From Antarctobacter albus (GTDB lineage: Bacteria > Pseudomonadota > Alphaproteobacteria > Rhodobacterales > Rhodobacteraceae): DNA of 64,000 bases. Below, piece after piece: positions 1-8,916 of the stretch (positions are counted from its first letter, which is position 1; each line of letters opens with the position of its first letter). A program made the position numbers and the translations under genes. Where the stretch lies: contig NZ_FMZI01000001.1 in assembly GCF_900101505.1 (NCBI RefSeq), forward strand, positions 496,001 to 560,000. The letters run 5' to 3'. The notes under the pieces were generated by a model. That model was not told the DNA's origin. It worked only from the letters and a program-made list of their open reading frames with translations, and ran no database searches.

Positions 1-183
1 CAGGACCGAACCGCCAAAGCCGGGGCGCAGTTGCGAAACCGCCTCAGACCAAACAATCCCTGATTGCGGTCGCGTGTGAGAGGATCTCGCTGTCAGTGTA
101 TCCGAATGCGCGTCTTGAAAAGCTTGTCAGCCTTTCAAACACCAGTCTAGGCTGAAAACTCAACTTATAGGGAAGGGGGTATT

Positions 184-1536
184 ATGCGTTTCTTGTTTAC
201 CAAAGTTTTTGCAGACGATCCGGAAACCTATGTTTCGGCCAAGCTTGCGGCAATCCACAAGGAGGCCGACGCACAGTCCGTCCTTACGCCCAGTACTCGG
301 GCCGCGCTTGCACACCAGGATCATCCGGACTTGGCGCTGATGTCCGAAAGTGAGCTGCCGGAAATACCCAAAGATCAGGCCGCGGATTTCGAGACTGCGA
401 TGCGATGCGCGCGTTTCGAGGCTTCGGCGGAAATTCCGAGACTGCCAGGAGAAACCATCCAGAGCGAACGGTTCACCTACCTGACAGCACCACTGGGCGA
501 CATTGCCGCCGGCACCGGGGCTCTGGTGCGGACAACAAACCAAGCCGAGTTGACCATTCTGTTCCCCGAAGTCCGGATTATCGACGGCAGGCTGGTCCGG
601 GATGAGCAGTATTTTCAGAAAGACAGCCTCGACACCGGCGCCGTCGTCAGCCCCATGATCGCCGGTATCGACGACCTTGCTCTCGAAGCGGCGAGCGCAA
701 TCGCCTCCAAGATCGCGGCGAAGATTGGCGAAAAGATCGGTGACAAGATATACGAGTCGATCTTTGGACCCGAGGACGTGCCGTCCTATTTCAGCGAGGT
801 CTACAAGAAGCTTCACGACATGTTCAAACAGGAGATCGACGCATCGGTGATCAGCCAGATCAACGGCCATGTAAACGGATTCCGGGGATGGCTGGAGGAT
901 GAATTCATCCCGATGCGGAACAGCGGCCGTGACCGCGAAACTCTTCTGGGTCTCCTGGACGATTGGCAGGAAAAGTTCGCCGCGGACGTCATTGGCCCGC
1001 TCGAGGAAAAGCGGTTCCGCAAGGCCGGTTTGCCGGTCTACCAGCTGGCCGGGAGCACGGTTTTGCTGATCGACACGATCCAGGCCGAGGTCGACGTGGG
1101 TGAGGATGGCGACGTCCTGAAATCCAGCTACACCGTGTCCCGCAAAAGCCATGCCGAGCGTTTCGCGGATCATGTGACCAAGACGTACAACGATATGCTG
1201 AGCGATATCGAGGACTCGGTCGAGGTCCTCGATCACACGATCTACAATCAGGGATCTGACGTCTGCACGCCAAACGGTTGCCACACGGCCAAGGGCACAA
1301 CGACCCCGCAGTACGAGGTCTTTGATCACTGGACGGGCTACAAGAGCGGCGACTACTGGGACAAGAAGAATGGCGATCCCTGGACCCGGGCCAAGGCGGA
1401 GCGGGACGGGATCGTCAAGAAACGTCGAACAGAGGCGAAGAAGGCGATCGGAGGGTTTGATCCCAAGAACCCGGCATCGACCGAAGGGCCGATCGTCGGA
1501 GATTGGCGCAAGATCGCGGGCTACAAGGACGAATGA
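184..1536 (+). CDS. Putative Cry domain-I-like pore-forming protein (orphan)
   Basis: 450 aa, preceded by a strong GGGAAGGGGG ribosome site. I do not recognise the first 160 residues. Residues 160-350 look like a helical bundle. They start with an amphipathic Gly/Lys-rich stretch (173-195, IASKIAAKIGEKIGDK), then charged helices with Trp at 236 and 261, then a hydrophobic helix at 286-304 (LPVYQLAGSTVLLIDTIQ). That order and the LPVYQLA..VLLI motif resemble domain I of Bacillus Cry delta-endotoxins, which inserts into membranes. The Cry beta domains are absent; the C-terminus is Trp/Lys-rich with a Cys pair (361, 366). No signal peptide is obvious. GC is lower than its neighbours, suggesting horizontal acquisition. 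The Cry assignment is an inference from pattern only. Confidence 0.5.
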   Translation: MRFLFTKVFADDPETYVSAKLAAIHKEADAQSVLTPSTRAALAHQDHPDLALMSESELPEIPKDQAADFETAMRCARFEASAEIPRLPGETIQSERFTYLTAPLGDIAAGTGALVRTTNQAELTILFPEVRIIDGRLVRDEQYFQKDSLDTGAVVSPMIAGIDDLALEAASAIASKIAAKIGEKIGDKIYESIFGPEDVPSYFSEVYKKLHDMFKQEIDASVISQINGHVNGFRGWLEDEFIPMRNSGRDRETLLGLLDDWQEKFAADVIGPLEEKRFRKAGLPVYQLAGSTVLLIDTIQAEVDVGEDGDVLKSSYTVSRKSHAERFADHVTKTYNDMLSDIEDSVEVLDHTIYNQGSDVCTPNGCHTAKGTTTPQYEVFDHWTGYKSGDYWDKKNGDPWTRAKAERDGIVKKRRTEAKKAIGGFDPKNPASTEGPIVGDWRKIAGYKDE

Positions 1537-1550
1537 AGCTGGAAAACCGG

Positions 1551-1574
1551 ATGCGGGGCTGTTTCGCCCCGCAT
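1551..1574 (+). terminator. Hairpin terminator after the Cry-like gene
   Basis: A perfect 9-bp stem (ATGCGGGGC / GCCCCGCAT) with a 6-nt loop lies 15 nt after the stop codon of the upstream gene. There is no clean U-tract, only TCAATATTTA. Confidence 0.6.
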
Positions 1575-1651
1575 TCAATATTTACATAATACTGATTATC
1601 GGAAATATGCCCGCCTAGCGTGCCTGCTCCAGACCTCGTGCCCCCGGTAGT

Positions 1652-1684
1652 GACAAGAACCGGATGGACCGTCCGGTTCTTGTC
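1652..1684 (-). terminator. Strong hairpin after glutaryl-CoA dehydrogenase
   Basis: A perfect 13-bp inverted repeat (GACAAGAACCGGA / TCCGGTTCTTGTC) with a 7-nt loop lies 8 nt beyond the end of the minus-strand acyl-CoA dehydrogenase gene. It separates that gene from the converging Cry-like gene. It lacks a U-run, so its role as a terminator is inferred from position. Confidence 0.6.
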
Positions 1685-1692
1685 GTTTCGGA

Positions 1693-2919
1693 TCAGAAAA
1701 ACGCCTGCAACCCGGTCTGTGCGCGGCCCAGGATCAGCGCATGCACATCATGGGTGCCCTCGTAGGTGTTCACCGTCTCAAGGTTCAGCATGTGGCGGAT
1801 CACCTGGAACTCTGCCGAGATCCCGTTGCCGCCGTGCATGTCACGGGCCATGCGCGCAATCTCCAGCGCCTTGCCGCAGTTGTTGCGCTTGAGGATCGAG
1901 ATCATCTCGGGCGCGCCCTGCGCCTCGTCCATCAGCCGCCCGACCCGCAGGCAACCCTGCAGCCCCAGCGCGATCTCGGTCTGCATGTCGGCCAGTTTCT
2001 TTTGAAATAGCTGCGTTTGTGCGATGGGTTTGCCGAACTGCTTGCGGTCCAGCCCGTACTGCCGTGCTGCGTGCCAGCAGAACTCGGCGGCGCCAAGCGC
2101 GCCCCAGGCGATGCCGTAGCGCGCGCGATTCAAACATCCAAAAGGACCTTTAAGCCCCTGAACATGTGGCAACAAAGCCTCTTCGCCCACCTCGACGCCT
2201 TCCAGCACGACCTCACCTGTCACGCTGGCGCGCAGGCTCAACTTGTTGGCCACCTTGGGTGCCGACAAGCCTTTGGTGCCCTTGTCCAGGACAAAGCCGC
2301 GGATCTTGCCATCATGGGCGTCGGACTTGGCCCAGATGACAAAGACATCCGCCACCGGTGCGTTGGAAATCCACATCTTCGAGCCGGTCAAGCGATAGCC
2401 GCCGTCGATCTTTTCCGCCCGCGTCTTCATGCTGCCCGGATCGCTGCCCGCGTCCGGCTCGGTCAGGCCGAAACAGCCGATCCATTCACCGCTGGCGAGT
2501 TTCGGCAGGTATTTCTTGCGCTGTTCCTCGGATCCATAGGCGTAGATAGGGTACATCACGAGGCTGGACTGCACCGACATCATCGACCGATACCCCGAGT
2601 CGACGCGCTCGATCTCGCGCGCGACAAGGCCGTAAGAGACATAGGAACTGCCAAGGCCGCCATATTCCTCGGGCACCGTGATGCCCAGCAGGCCCATCTC
2701 ACCCATCTCGGCAAAGATCGCCGGTTCCACGGTTTCTTCCTCGAAGGCCTCGACGATGCGCGGCGCCAGTTTCTCCTGTGCAAAGCTGCGCGCACCCTCG
2801 GCCAGCATACGTTCCTCCTCGCTCAACTGGTCGGCAAGGCGGAACGGGTCGTCCCAGGTGAACCCACCCAGGTCCGGGGCGTCCTTGGCTTTCAGATGCG
2901 GTTTGGTCATCTCGTTCAT
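1693..2919 (-). CDS. gcdH: Glutaryl-CoA dehydrogenase
   Basis: 408 aa FAD enzyme of the acyl-CoA dehydrogenase family. It oxidises and decarboxylates glutaryl-CoA to crotonyl-CoA in lysine, tryptophan and benzoate breakdown. Visible features are the N-terminal helical domain, the middle-domain motif [14 protein letters not shown], the FAD-contacting WISNAPVAD segment, and the catalytic Glu (about E387) in NTYEGTHD followed by VHALILGRA. The start at 2919 is chosen because CAGGAG precedes it at good spacing; the in-frame upstream ATG at 2982 has no such site and would add 21 unlikely residues. A LysR gene is divergent across a 90-bp gap, a common arrangement for gcdH. Confidence 0.93.
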   Translation of the reverse strand: MNEMTKPHLKAKDAPDLGGFTWDDPFRLADQLSEEERMLAEGARSFAQEKLAPRIVEAFEEETVEPAIFAEMGEMGLLGITVPEEYGGLGSSYVSYGLVAREIERVDSGYRSMMSVQSSLVMYPIYAYGSEEQRKKYLPKLASGEWIGCFGLTEPDAGSDPGSMKTRAEKIDGGYRLTGSKMWISNAPVADVFVIWAKSDAHDGKIRGFVLDKGTKGLSAPKVANKLSLRASVTGEVVLEGVEVGEEALLPHVQGLKGPFGCLNRARYGIAWGALGAAEFCWHAARQYGLDRKQFGKPIAQTQLFQKKLADMQTEIALGLQGCLRVGRLMDEAQGAPEMISILKRNNCGKALEIARMARDMHGGNGISAEFQVIRHMLNLETVNTYEGTHDVHALILGRAQTGLQAFF

Positions 2920-3009
2920 GGCGGGCTCCTGTCCTCGATTTGGCGCAGTATAGCTTGCAGCCGTCGCATGGAAAAACGACAATATCGCAGGTATTCATGA
3001 GGAATGGGA

Positions 3010-3900
3010 ATGCATCTGCCACCCCTGCCCGCACTGCGTGCGCTCGAGGCGCTGGATCGTCTGAGCAGCGCCACCGCCGTGGCACAGGAACTGAACCTGA
3101 CGCAAAGCGCCGTCTCGCGCCAGCTCAAAACCCTTGAGGATCAACTTGGCGTCACGCTTTTCCTGCGTGGAAACAGGGCTTTGCGCCTCACTCCTCAGGC
3201 GCGCAGTTTTGCCGGAACGGTGCGCGAAACGCTGGATCGGCTGACCGAGGCGGCAATGGCGCTGCGGCTTGATCCCTCGGGCGGTGCGCTGAACCTAGCG
3301 ATCCTGCCCAGTTTCGGGATGCGTTGGCTGGTGCCGCGGCTGCCGGATTTCACGCGTCGTCATCCAGAGGTGACGGTGAACCTGACGACCCGGCTGCGTC
3401 CGTTCAGCTTTGCCGCGGAACCCCTTGATGCAGCGCTGCATTTCGGCGCACCGGACTGGCCGGACACGCATCACCTGCGGTTGATGACAGAGACTGTGCA
3501 GCCGCTCGCCGCGCCGTCTCTCCTGCCTGATGGGCCGTTGCCGCTCGAGGCTCTGCGTCGCCTGCCGCTCTTGCATATCCAGACCCGGCCGAATGCCTGG
3601 GCGGACTGGTTCACGACAGAGGGCCTGTCGCCGGGACCCTTGCCCGGACCAACCTTCGACCAGTTCACGGCGATCCTGCAGGCGGCGTTGCACGGGCTGG
3701 GCGTGGCGCTCTTGCCCGATTATCTCAGCACGCCCGAACGTGCGGCGGGCACGTTGCGACCGGCGCATGAGGCCGCGCCCGTCAGTCTTGGCGCCTATTA
3801 CCTCGTCTGGCCCGCCGACCGCCCGGCGCCGCCCGCGCTCATTGCCTTTCGCGACTGGCTGGCCCTTTGCGCCGACGAAGAGGACATGCTGCCGAGGTAA
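3010..3900 (+). CDS. LysR-family regulator, probably of gcdH (GcdR-like)
   Basis: About 296 aa. The N-terminal winged helix-turn-helix reads AVAQELNLTQSAVSRQLKTLE, followed by a linker helix and a type-2 periplasmic-binding effector domain. The length is normal for LysR. The family acts as tetrameric, effector-dependent regulators that usually control a divergent target; here that is gcdH, so control of glutaryl-CoA oxidation is inferred. The start is ambiguous: ATG at 3004 directly abuts GAGGA (2999-3003), whereas ATG at 3010 has about 6 nt spacing, so 3010 is preferred. Confidence 0.85.
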   Translation: MHLPPLPALRALEALDRLSSATAVAQELNLTQSAVSRQLKTLEDQLGVTLFLRGNRALRLTPQARSFAGTVRETLDRLTEAAMALRLDPSGGALNLAILPSFGMRWLVPRLPDFTRRHPEVTVNLTTRLRPFSFAAEPLDAALHFGAPDWPDTHHLRLMTETVQPLAAPSLLPDGPLPLEALRRLPLLHIQTRPNAWADWFTTEGLSPGPLPGPTFDQFTAILQAALHGLGVALLPDYLSTPERAAGTLRPAHEAAPVSLGAYYLVWPADRPAPPALIAFRDWLALCADEEDMLPR

Positions 3901-3950
3901 GGCACGGATGCGGCTTGCGCCGCCCTGCCCTTCGCGCCACAAACGCGGCA

Positions 3951-4841
3951 ATGACAACACACGCCCCGGATATCCTCTGCATCGGCTCCGTCCTCTGGGA
4001 CATGATCGGCCGTTGTGACCAGACCATGCAGGCCGGCAATGACAAGCCGGGCCGCATCCGGCTGATCCCCGGTGGCGTGGCACTGAACATCGCCATGACC
4101 TTGGCGGGTTTGGGGATGCGCCCGGCGCTGATTTCGGTCGTCGGACAGGATGCCGAAGGCACGGCACTTGCGGCGGAATGCAGGCGGTTGGGGCTGGATA
4201 CCACCCACCTGACCCGCGCGCCGGATCTGCCCACGGATCGCTACATGGCGATCGAGACACCGGACGGGCTGCTGGCCGCGATCGCCGATGCGCATTCCCT
4301 GGAACAGGCTGGCGCGCGCATCCTGTCGCCGCTGATCGAAGGGCCGCTGGGAACGCCGCAAGCGCCCTACGCGGGCCGTATCGCGCTGGACGGCAACCTG
4401 ACAGAGGCCCTGCTGGCCGAGATCGCGGCGCACCCGGCCTTTGCCCGTGCCGATCTGCGCATCGCCCCCGCCAGCCCGGGCAAGGCCACGCGGCTCTCCG
4501 CCTTTCTGCGCGCGGGCCGCGGGACTCTTTACGTCAACCTCGAAGAGGCCTGCCTTCTCTGCGAAGCCCCCTTCACCAGCGCCGCCGAGGCCGCGCGCGC
4601 CCTGGTCGAGCGTGGCGCCGCGCGGGCGCTGGTCACGCATGGTGGCGCGCCCTGTTGCGATGCGACGGCCGATGCCAGCCATACAGAAACACCGCTGCCT
4701 GTCACCGTGACCCGCGTCACCGGCGCGGGCGACACGTTCATGGCGGCCCATATCGCCGCCGAACGCGACGGTTTTGACCGGCCCGAGGCCTTGCGCCGCG
4801 CGCTGGCCGCCGCCGCGACCCATGTTTCCGGAGGAACCTGA
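3951..4841 (+). CDS. psuK: Pseudouridine kinase (PfkB family)
   Basis: 296 aa ribokinase/PfkB-fold kinase expected to phosphorylate pseudouridine to pseudouridine 5'-phosphate. The substrate-side motif PGGVALNIAMTLAGLG is near the N-terminus. The C-terminal VTGAGDTFMAAH carries the GAGD anion hole and catalytic Asp. It is the first gene of a two-gene unit: its TGA overlaps the ATG of the next gene (psuG), and that pairing is what makes pseudouridine the likely substrate. The start at 3951 removes an arginine-rich, implausible upstream extension; its ribosome site is weak. Confidence 0.88.
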   Translation: MTTHAPDILCIGSVLWDMIGRCDQTMQAGNDKPGRIRLIPGGVALNIAMTLAGLGMRPALISVVGQDAEGTALAAECRRLGLDTTHLTRAPDLPTDRYMAIETPDGLLAAIADAHSLEQAGARILSPLIEGPLGTPQAPYAGRIALDGNLTEALLAEIAAHPAFARADLRIAPASPGKATRLSAFLRAGRGTLYVNLEEACLLCEAPFTSAAEAARALVERGAARALVTHGGAPCCDATADASHTETPLPVTVTRVTGAGDTFMAAHIAAERDGFDRPEALRRALAAAATHVSGGT

Positions 4842-5758
4842 TGATGAGCCCGATCAAATGCTCTCATGCCGTGGCCGAGGCCCTGGCCGAACATCGCCCC
4901 GTCGTGGCGCTGGAAAGCACCATCGTCACCCACGGCATGCCCTGGCCCCAGAACCTGGAAGTGGCGCGCCGGGTCGAGGCGACGGTGCGCGATAATGGCG
5001 CCGTGCCGGCCACCATCGCGGTGATCGAAGGCACGCTTTACGTCGGGCTGGAAGATGCCCAGCTGGAGGCGCTTGCGCAGTCCAAACAGGTGGCCAAGCT
5101 GTCGCGCGCGGACATGGCCGTGTGCATGGCACGCGGCGGCACAGGGGCGACCACCGTCGCCGCAACCATGATCGCCGCGCAACTGGCCGGGATCGAGGTC
5201 TTTGCTACAGGCGGCATCGGCGGCGTGCATCGCGGTGCCGAGACGACCTTTGACATTTCCGCCGACCTTCAGGAACTGGCCGAAACCCGCGTGACGGTGG
5301 TGGCCGCTGGCGCCAAGGCCATCCTCGACTTGCCCAAGACGCTGGAACGGCTGGAAACCCTTGGTGTGCCCGTCATGGCCTTTGGCCAGGACCAACTGCC
5401 GGCCTTCTGGTCGCGCGAGGCGGGCCTGCGGGCGCCCCTGCGCGCCGACAGCCCGGCAGAGATCGCCGCGGCCCACCGGATGCGCGCACGGTTGGGCCTG
5501 CCCGGCGGTCAGCTCATCGCCAACCCGATTCCCGCCGAGGCCGAGATCCCGCGCGAGACACTTGCCCCGATCATCGCCGAGGCCACGCGCGATGCGGAAA
5601 CGCACGGAATCGCGGGCAAGGACCTGACCCCCTACCTGCTGCAACGGATCTACGAACTGTCGGGCGGTCGGTCGTTGGAGGCGAACATCGCGCTGGTCCT
5701 CAACAATGCCCGGCTCGCCGCCGGGATTGCGCAGGAATTGAGCGCCCTGCCCGCCTGA
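4841..5758 (+). CDS. psuG: Pseudouridine-5'-phosphate glycosidase
   Basis: 305 aa, normal for PsuG (IndA/YeiN family). It cleaves the C-glycosidic bond of pseudouridine 5'-phosphate to uracil and ribose 5-phosphate, allowing salvage of modified RNA nucleosides. Family motifs include VALESTIVTHGMPWPQN near the N-terminus, the central ARGGTGATTVAATM and the FATGGIGGVHRG segment. The ATG overlaps the psuK stop by one base, and GAGGA lies 5 nt upstream, so the two are translationally coupled. An alternative ATG lies one codon downstream. Confidence 0.93.
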   Translation: MMSPIKCSHAVAEALAEHRPVVALESTIVTHGMPWPQNLEVARRVEATVRDNGAVPATIAVIEGTLYVGLEDAQLEALAQSKQVAKLSRADMAVCMARGGTGATTVAATMIAAQLAGIEVFATGGIGGVHRGAETTFDISADLQELAETRVTVVAAGAKAILDLPKTLERLETLGVPVMAFGQDQLPAFWSREAGLRAPLRADSPAEIAAAHRMRARLGLPGGQLIANPIPAEAEIPRETLAPIIAEATRDAETHGIAGKDLTPYLLQRIYELSGGRSLEANIALVLNNARLAAGIAQELSALPA

Positions 5759-5835
5759 TCGTCTTTCCGATGCAAAGCCCATTGTAGAGCCCGCGCGATG
5801 CACCTACTTTCGTCTTGATCGTCCCGGGACCTGCG

Positions 5836-6615
5836 ATGACCACACCATTCGAGCCTACCACCCGCAAGCGGCCGGGTCTTTTCACGCGGCTGCGCACGTC
5901 ATTCCTGACCGGCATCGTCGTGATCGCCCCGGTGGGCCTGACCGTCTGGCTGATCTGGACCGTTGTCGGCTGGGTCGACGGGTTCGTCTGGCCTTTCGTG
6001 CCCGATGCCTACCAGCCCAACGCGCTCCTCAATCGCTGGATGACCGGGCCGGACGGGCCACGCATTCCCTGGCTGTTCGACCTGTTGGACGCCGATGACG
6101 ACGGACGGATCGAGGTCAACGTGCGCGGCCTTGGCGTCTTTGTCTTCTTGTTCTTCACCATTGTTGTCGGCTGGATCGCCAAGGGGCTGATCGGCCGCTC
6201 GATGATCAATTTCGCCGAAAGCCTGGTGGAACGTACACCCGTCGTGCGCTCGATCTATTCCGGCATCAAGCAGTTGGCGGAAACCATCTTTGCCCAGAGC
6301 GAGCGCAGTTTTGAAAAGGCCTGCCTGATCGAATACCCGCGCAAGGGCATCTGGGCCATCGGGTTCATTTCGACCGTGGCCAAGGGCGAGGTGGCCCGCC
6401 GTGCCGTCACCGGCGGGGACCTGATGTCGGTCTTTGTGCCGACGACGCCGAACCCGACCTCTGGATTCCTGCTGTTCTTCCCCAAGGAAGACGTGATCGA
6501 GCTGGATATGAGCCTTGAGGACGCGGCCAAGCTGGTGATCTCGGCGGGGCTTGTCTATCCCAACGGGCAGGACGCCAAGCAGGCGCTCGAGGCGCAGTTC
6601 CGCAAGGCGTCCTGA
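5836..6615 (+). CDS. DUF502 family membrane protein
   Basis: About 259 aa. There are two clear transmembrane segments: residues about 25-48 (FLTGIVVIAPVGLTVWLIWTV) and about 98-118 (GVFVFLFFTIVVGWIAKGLI). A conserved soluble region follows, with VERTPVVRSIYSGIKQLAETI and a FVPTTPNPTSGFLLFFP stretch typical of DUF502. Function is unknown in the family. The upstream TTG at 5815 is in frame, but ATG at 5836 matches family N-termini better. It stands alone, convergent with the patatin-like gene 8 bp downstream. Confidence 0.85.
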   Translation: MTTPFEPTTRKRPGLFTRLRTSFLTGIVVIAPVGLTVWLIWTVVGWVDGFVWPFVPDAYQPNALLNRWMTGPDGPRIPWLFDLLDADDDGRIEVNVRGLGVFVFLFFTIVVGWIAKGLIGRSMINFAESLVERTPVVRSIYSGIKQLAETIFAQSERSFEKACLIEYPRKGIWAIGFISTVAKGEVARRAVTGGDLMSVFVPTTPNPTSGFLLFFPKEDVIELDMSLEDAAKLVISAGLVYPNGQDAKQALEAQFRKAS

Positions 6616-6622
6616 ACCCGCG

Positions 6623-7663
6623 TCAGCTGAACATCGCCCGCAGGTCCGCCGTCTGCCGGTGGCCCAGGTCATCCTTGTGGCTGTCCAGGAACCGCCCCGC
6701 CGCGCGGCGTCCGGCCTCTTTCAACTGGGCGATCACCGTCGGCACCGGGACCATCTTGGTGGCCACCGACAGGGCATTCATCAGCGCATCGTCGGCGATC
6801 ATGTGAATGCGCAGGTCCTTCATCGTGCCCGGCGTCAGCGCGCCGCTCTGCAGGAGGCGCTGCACGAAATCTATGGCCCTCAGCTCGCGCAGCAGCGAGG
6901 CGTTGAAGCTGATCTCGTTGATCCGGTTCTGGATCTCGGGCGGGCTGACCGGGGTCTTGTCGCGCAAGAGCGGGTTGATGTTCACCACCACCACATCGTC
7001 GGGCAGATGTTCCTCGAACAGGGGAAACAGCGCCGGATTGCCGGTATAGCCCCCGTCCCAGAAGGGTTCCATCGTCCCGGTCTGGGGGTCTTCAAGCTCG
7101 ACGGCCTGGAACAGCGTCGGCAGGCAGGCCGAGGCCATGATGACCTGCGCATTGATCGCATCGCCGGAAAAGACCCGGATCTTGCCGTCACGCACCTGCG
7201 TTGCACAGACATAGAACTCTGGCCCGGTCGCGGCGCAGACCCTTCCAAAATCGAAGCGCTCGACAATCTTTTCCAACGGGTTGCGATAGAGCGGCCCCCA
7301 GGCATAGGGCGACACCATGCGCCCCACGGCTTCACCCCAGCTGTAGGGCAGAGAATATTCCAGGCTCTTGCTGACCACCTCGGGGTGCGGCATCCACCCC
7401 TGCAGCCAGTCGGGCAGCGCCTCGTCGCGCAGGGCGCCGATCTGCGACCACAGCCAGTCCAGCATCTCGCGCGCGCCCTCGTGGCCACCGGCCAGCATCC
7501 CGGACTTCAGCGCGGCCCCGTTCAGCGCCCCCGCCGAGGTGCCGGTGATGGCCGCGATCTCGATCTCGGGTTCTTCCAGCAGCCGATCCAGCACGCCCCA
7601 GGTAAAGGCGCCATGTGCGCCGCCGCCCTGCAGGGCCAGATTGATGCAAATGGATTTCGCCAT
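6623..7663 (-). CDS. Patatin-like phospholipase
   Basis: 346 aa patatin-fold hydrolase. The oxyanion-hole loop GGGAHG is at residues 13-18, the nucleophile elbow GTSAG has Ser43, and the catalytic Asp203 sits in WDGGYTGN, giving the Ser-Asp dyad. No signal peptide is seen, so it is probably cytoplasmic. It follows bdhA on the same strand, separated by about 96 bp with a GC-rich hairpin. The bdhA-patatin pairing suggests a role in polyhydroxybutyrate or lipid-ester turnover; that is inference from context only. Confidence 0.88.
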   Translation of the reverse strand: MAKSICINLALQGGGAHGAFTWGVLDRLLEEPEIEIAAITGTSAGALNGAALKSGMLAGGHEGAREMLDWLWSQIGALRDEALPDWLQGWMPHPEVVSKSLEYSLPYSWGEAVGRMVSPYAWGPLYRNPLEKIVERFDFGRVCAATGPEFYVCATQVRDGKIRVFSGDAINAQVIMASACLPTLFQAVELEDPQTGTMEPFWDGGYTGNPALFPLFEEHLPDDVVVVNINPLLRDKTPVSPPEIQNRINEISFNASLLRELRAIDFVQRLLQSGALTPGTMKDLRIHMIADDALMNALSVATKMVPVPTVIAQLKEAGRRAAGRFLDSHKDDLGHRQTADLRAMFS

Positions 7664-7680
7664 GCGCCGCGCTCCCGTGA

Positions 7681-7750
7681 TTTCTTGGATGCGAAAATGC
7701 CGCGGAGGTGACTGTGCCGAAGATGCAGGCGGGGGCCAGGCCCCGCCTGC
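7681..7750. repeat. Composite intergenic repeat copy 1 (degenerate) with hairpin
   Basis: Between bdhA and the patatin gene there is TTTCTTGG..GCGAAAATGCCGCGG (7681-7705), followed by a perfect 10-bp hairpin GCAGGCGGGG / CCCCGCCTGC (7725-7750). The layout (TTCTTGG, AAAAT, a CCGCGG-type block, GC-rich hairpin) matches the better-conserved copies at 33191-33258 and, in the opposite direction, at 47828-47878. The hairpin may also end or attenuate bdhA transcription. Confidence 0.45.
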
Positions 7751-7759
7751 CCCGTCAGG

Positions 7760-8533
7760 TCACAGCGCGGTCCAGCCGCCGTCGACGCTGATCGTCGTGC
7801 CGGTGATCTGCGCCGCCGCATCCGAACACAGGAAAACCGCCGTGCCGCCCAGCTGTTCGACCGTGGCGAATTCCTTGGAGGGCTGGCGCTTGAGCATGAC
7901 CTCCTTGATCACCGTTTCCCGGTCCATGTCGTATTCCTTCATGGTGTCGGGAATCTGTGCCTCGACCAGGGGCGTCAGCACGTAGCCCGGGCAGATCGCG
8001 TTGGCGGTGATCGGCTCTTGGGCGGTCTCCAGTGCGGCGGTCTTGGTCAGGCCGACGATGCCGTGCTTGGCGGCTATATAGGCGCTTTTGTAGGGCGAGG
8101 CGGTCAGACCATGCGCCGAGGCGATGTTGACGATCCGGCCCCAGCCGGCGGCGCGCATCTTCGGCAGCGCGGCAGCGGTGGTGTGAAAGGCCGAGGACAG
8201 GTTGATCGCGATGATCGCATCCCACTTTTCGGTCGGGAACTGGTCGATCGGGGCAACGTGCTGGATACCGGCGTTGTTGATCAGGATATCGCAGCGGCCT
8301 GCCGTCTCGACCAAGGCGCGACATTCGTCCGGCTTGGACATGTCGGCCTTGATATAGCGCGCCTCGACGCCGTGTTCCTCGGCGATGGATTTCGCCAGGG
8401 CGTGATCCTCGTCGGAATCGGTGAAGGAGTTGATCACCACCGAGGCCCCTGCCCTTGCCATCTCATGCGCGATGCCAAGGCCGATGCCCGAGTTCGATCC
8501 GGTGATGATGGCGGTCTTTCCCTGTAGCGACAT
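7760..8533 (-). CDS. bdhA: 3-hydroxybutyrate dehydrogenase
   Basis: 257 aa short-chain dehydrogenase that interconverts (R)-3-hydroxybutyrate and acetoacetate with NAD in polyhydroxybutyrate breakdown. The cofactor loop is TGSNSGIGLG near the N-terminus. INNAGIQ follows, then the catalytic Tyr and Lys in SAYIAAKHG, and the C-terminal SVDGGWTAL. The NAG-IQ-H-V pattern is characteristic of BdhA rather than of FabG. The start at 8533 has GGGAG upstream at good spacing; the longer open frame to 8743 is not plausible protein. Confidence 0.9.
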   Translation of the reverse strand: MSLQGKTAIITGSNSGIGLGIAHEMARAGASVVINSFTDSDEDHALAKSIAEEHGVEARYIKADMSKPDECRALVETAGRCDILINNAGIQHVAPIDQFPTEKWDAIIAINLSSAFHTTAAALPKMRAAGWGRIVNIASAHGLTASPYKSAYIAAKHGIVGLTKTAALETAQEPITANAICPGYVLTPLVEAQIPDTMKEYDMDRETVIKEVMLKRQPSKEFATVEQLGGTAVFLCSDAAAQITGTTISVDGGWTAL

Positions 8534-8726
8534 GAGGCTCCCCGATGCTGGTTGTGTTTGCAGATGCAGCATAGTCCTGGATGCGGCGGTATGCACCCGC
8601 TCAATCGCCGGGCTGAGGGTGAAATCAAGGGACGTTTCGGCGGGAACCCGCACAGGTCGAAATGCCGCGTGCCGATGCTGCTGTCTGGGGCTGGGAAGCG
8701 ATGTAGGTGGTGCCTGGCGAATGGGC

Positions 8727-8755
8727 AAAAAAAACCCCGGCACAAGGCCGGGGTT
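8727..8755 (-). terminator. Intrinsic terminator of the candidate sRNA
   Basis: Read on the minus strand: AACCCCGGC, 5-nt loop, GCCGGGGTT, then an unbroken run of eight T. It is the most canonical intrinsic terminator in the window and lies about 190 bp before the bdhA start. Confidence 0.85.
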
Positions 8756-8802
8756 CAGTCATTGAGGCAGGTTTCATACAGGCAAGAAACCTATCGAGCA
8801 GT
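8727..8802 (-). ncRNA. Candidate small RNA with own promoter and terminator
   Basis: No gene end explains the intrinsic terminator at 8727-8755 on the minus strand. Upstream of it on that strand is a promoter TTGGAC-N17-TATAAA (8809-8837). The predicted transcript of about 76 nt contains a 7-bp stem AGGUUUC / GAAACCU (8769-8775 with 8786-8792) with a 10-nt loop, a short single-stranded linker, then the terminator. The only ATGs inside do not reach a stop before the terminator, so it is probably non-coding. It lies divergent to the peptide-binding protein gene. I do not recognise the family. Confidence 0.65.
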
Positions 8803-8808
8803 GCCCCC

Positions 8809-8837
8809 TTTATAAGCGTTACGGTTTCTGAGTCCAA
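8809..8837 (-). promoter_or_regulatory. Sigma-70-type promoter of the candidate sRNA
   Basis: On the minus strand TTGGAC (8837-8832) and TATAAA (8814-8809) are separated by exactly 17 nt. Predicted transcription start is near 8802. Both hexamers match the housekeeping consensus at five of six positions. Confidence 0.7.
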
Positions 8838-8916
8838 GCTAAAAGTTTGAAAAGGCGTAAAAGGAGCGATACGCTCGCCTTCAAGAAAACAAGGGCAGAC
8901 AGGGATCGTTGCAGAA

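Noticed and set aside
1-183. Possible gene end or promoter at the left edge
   Set aside because: No open frame continues in from the edge convincingly and no clear -35/-10 pair was found.
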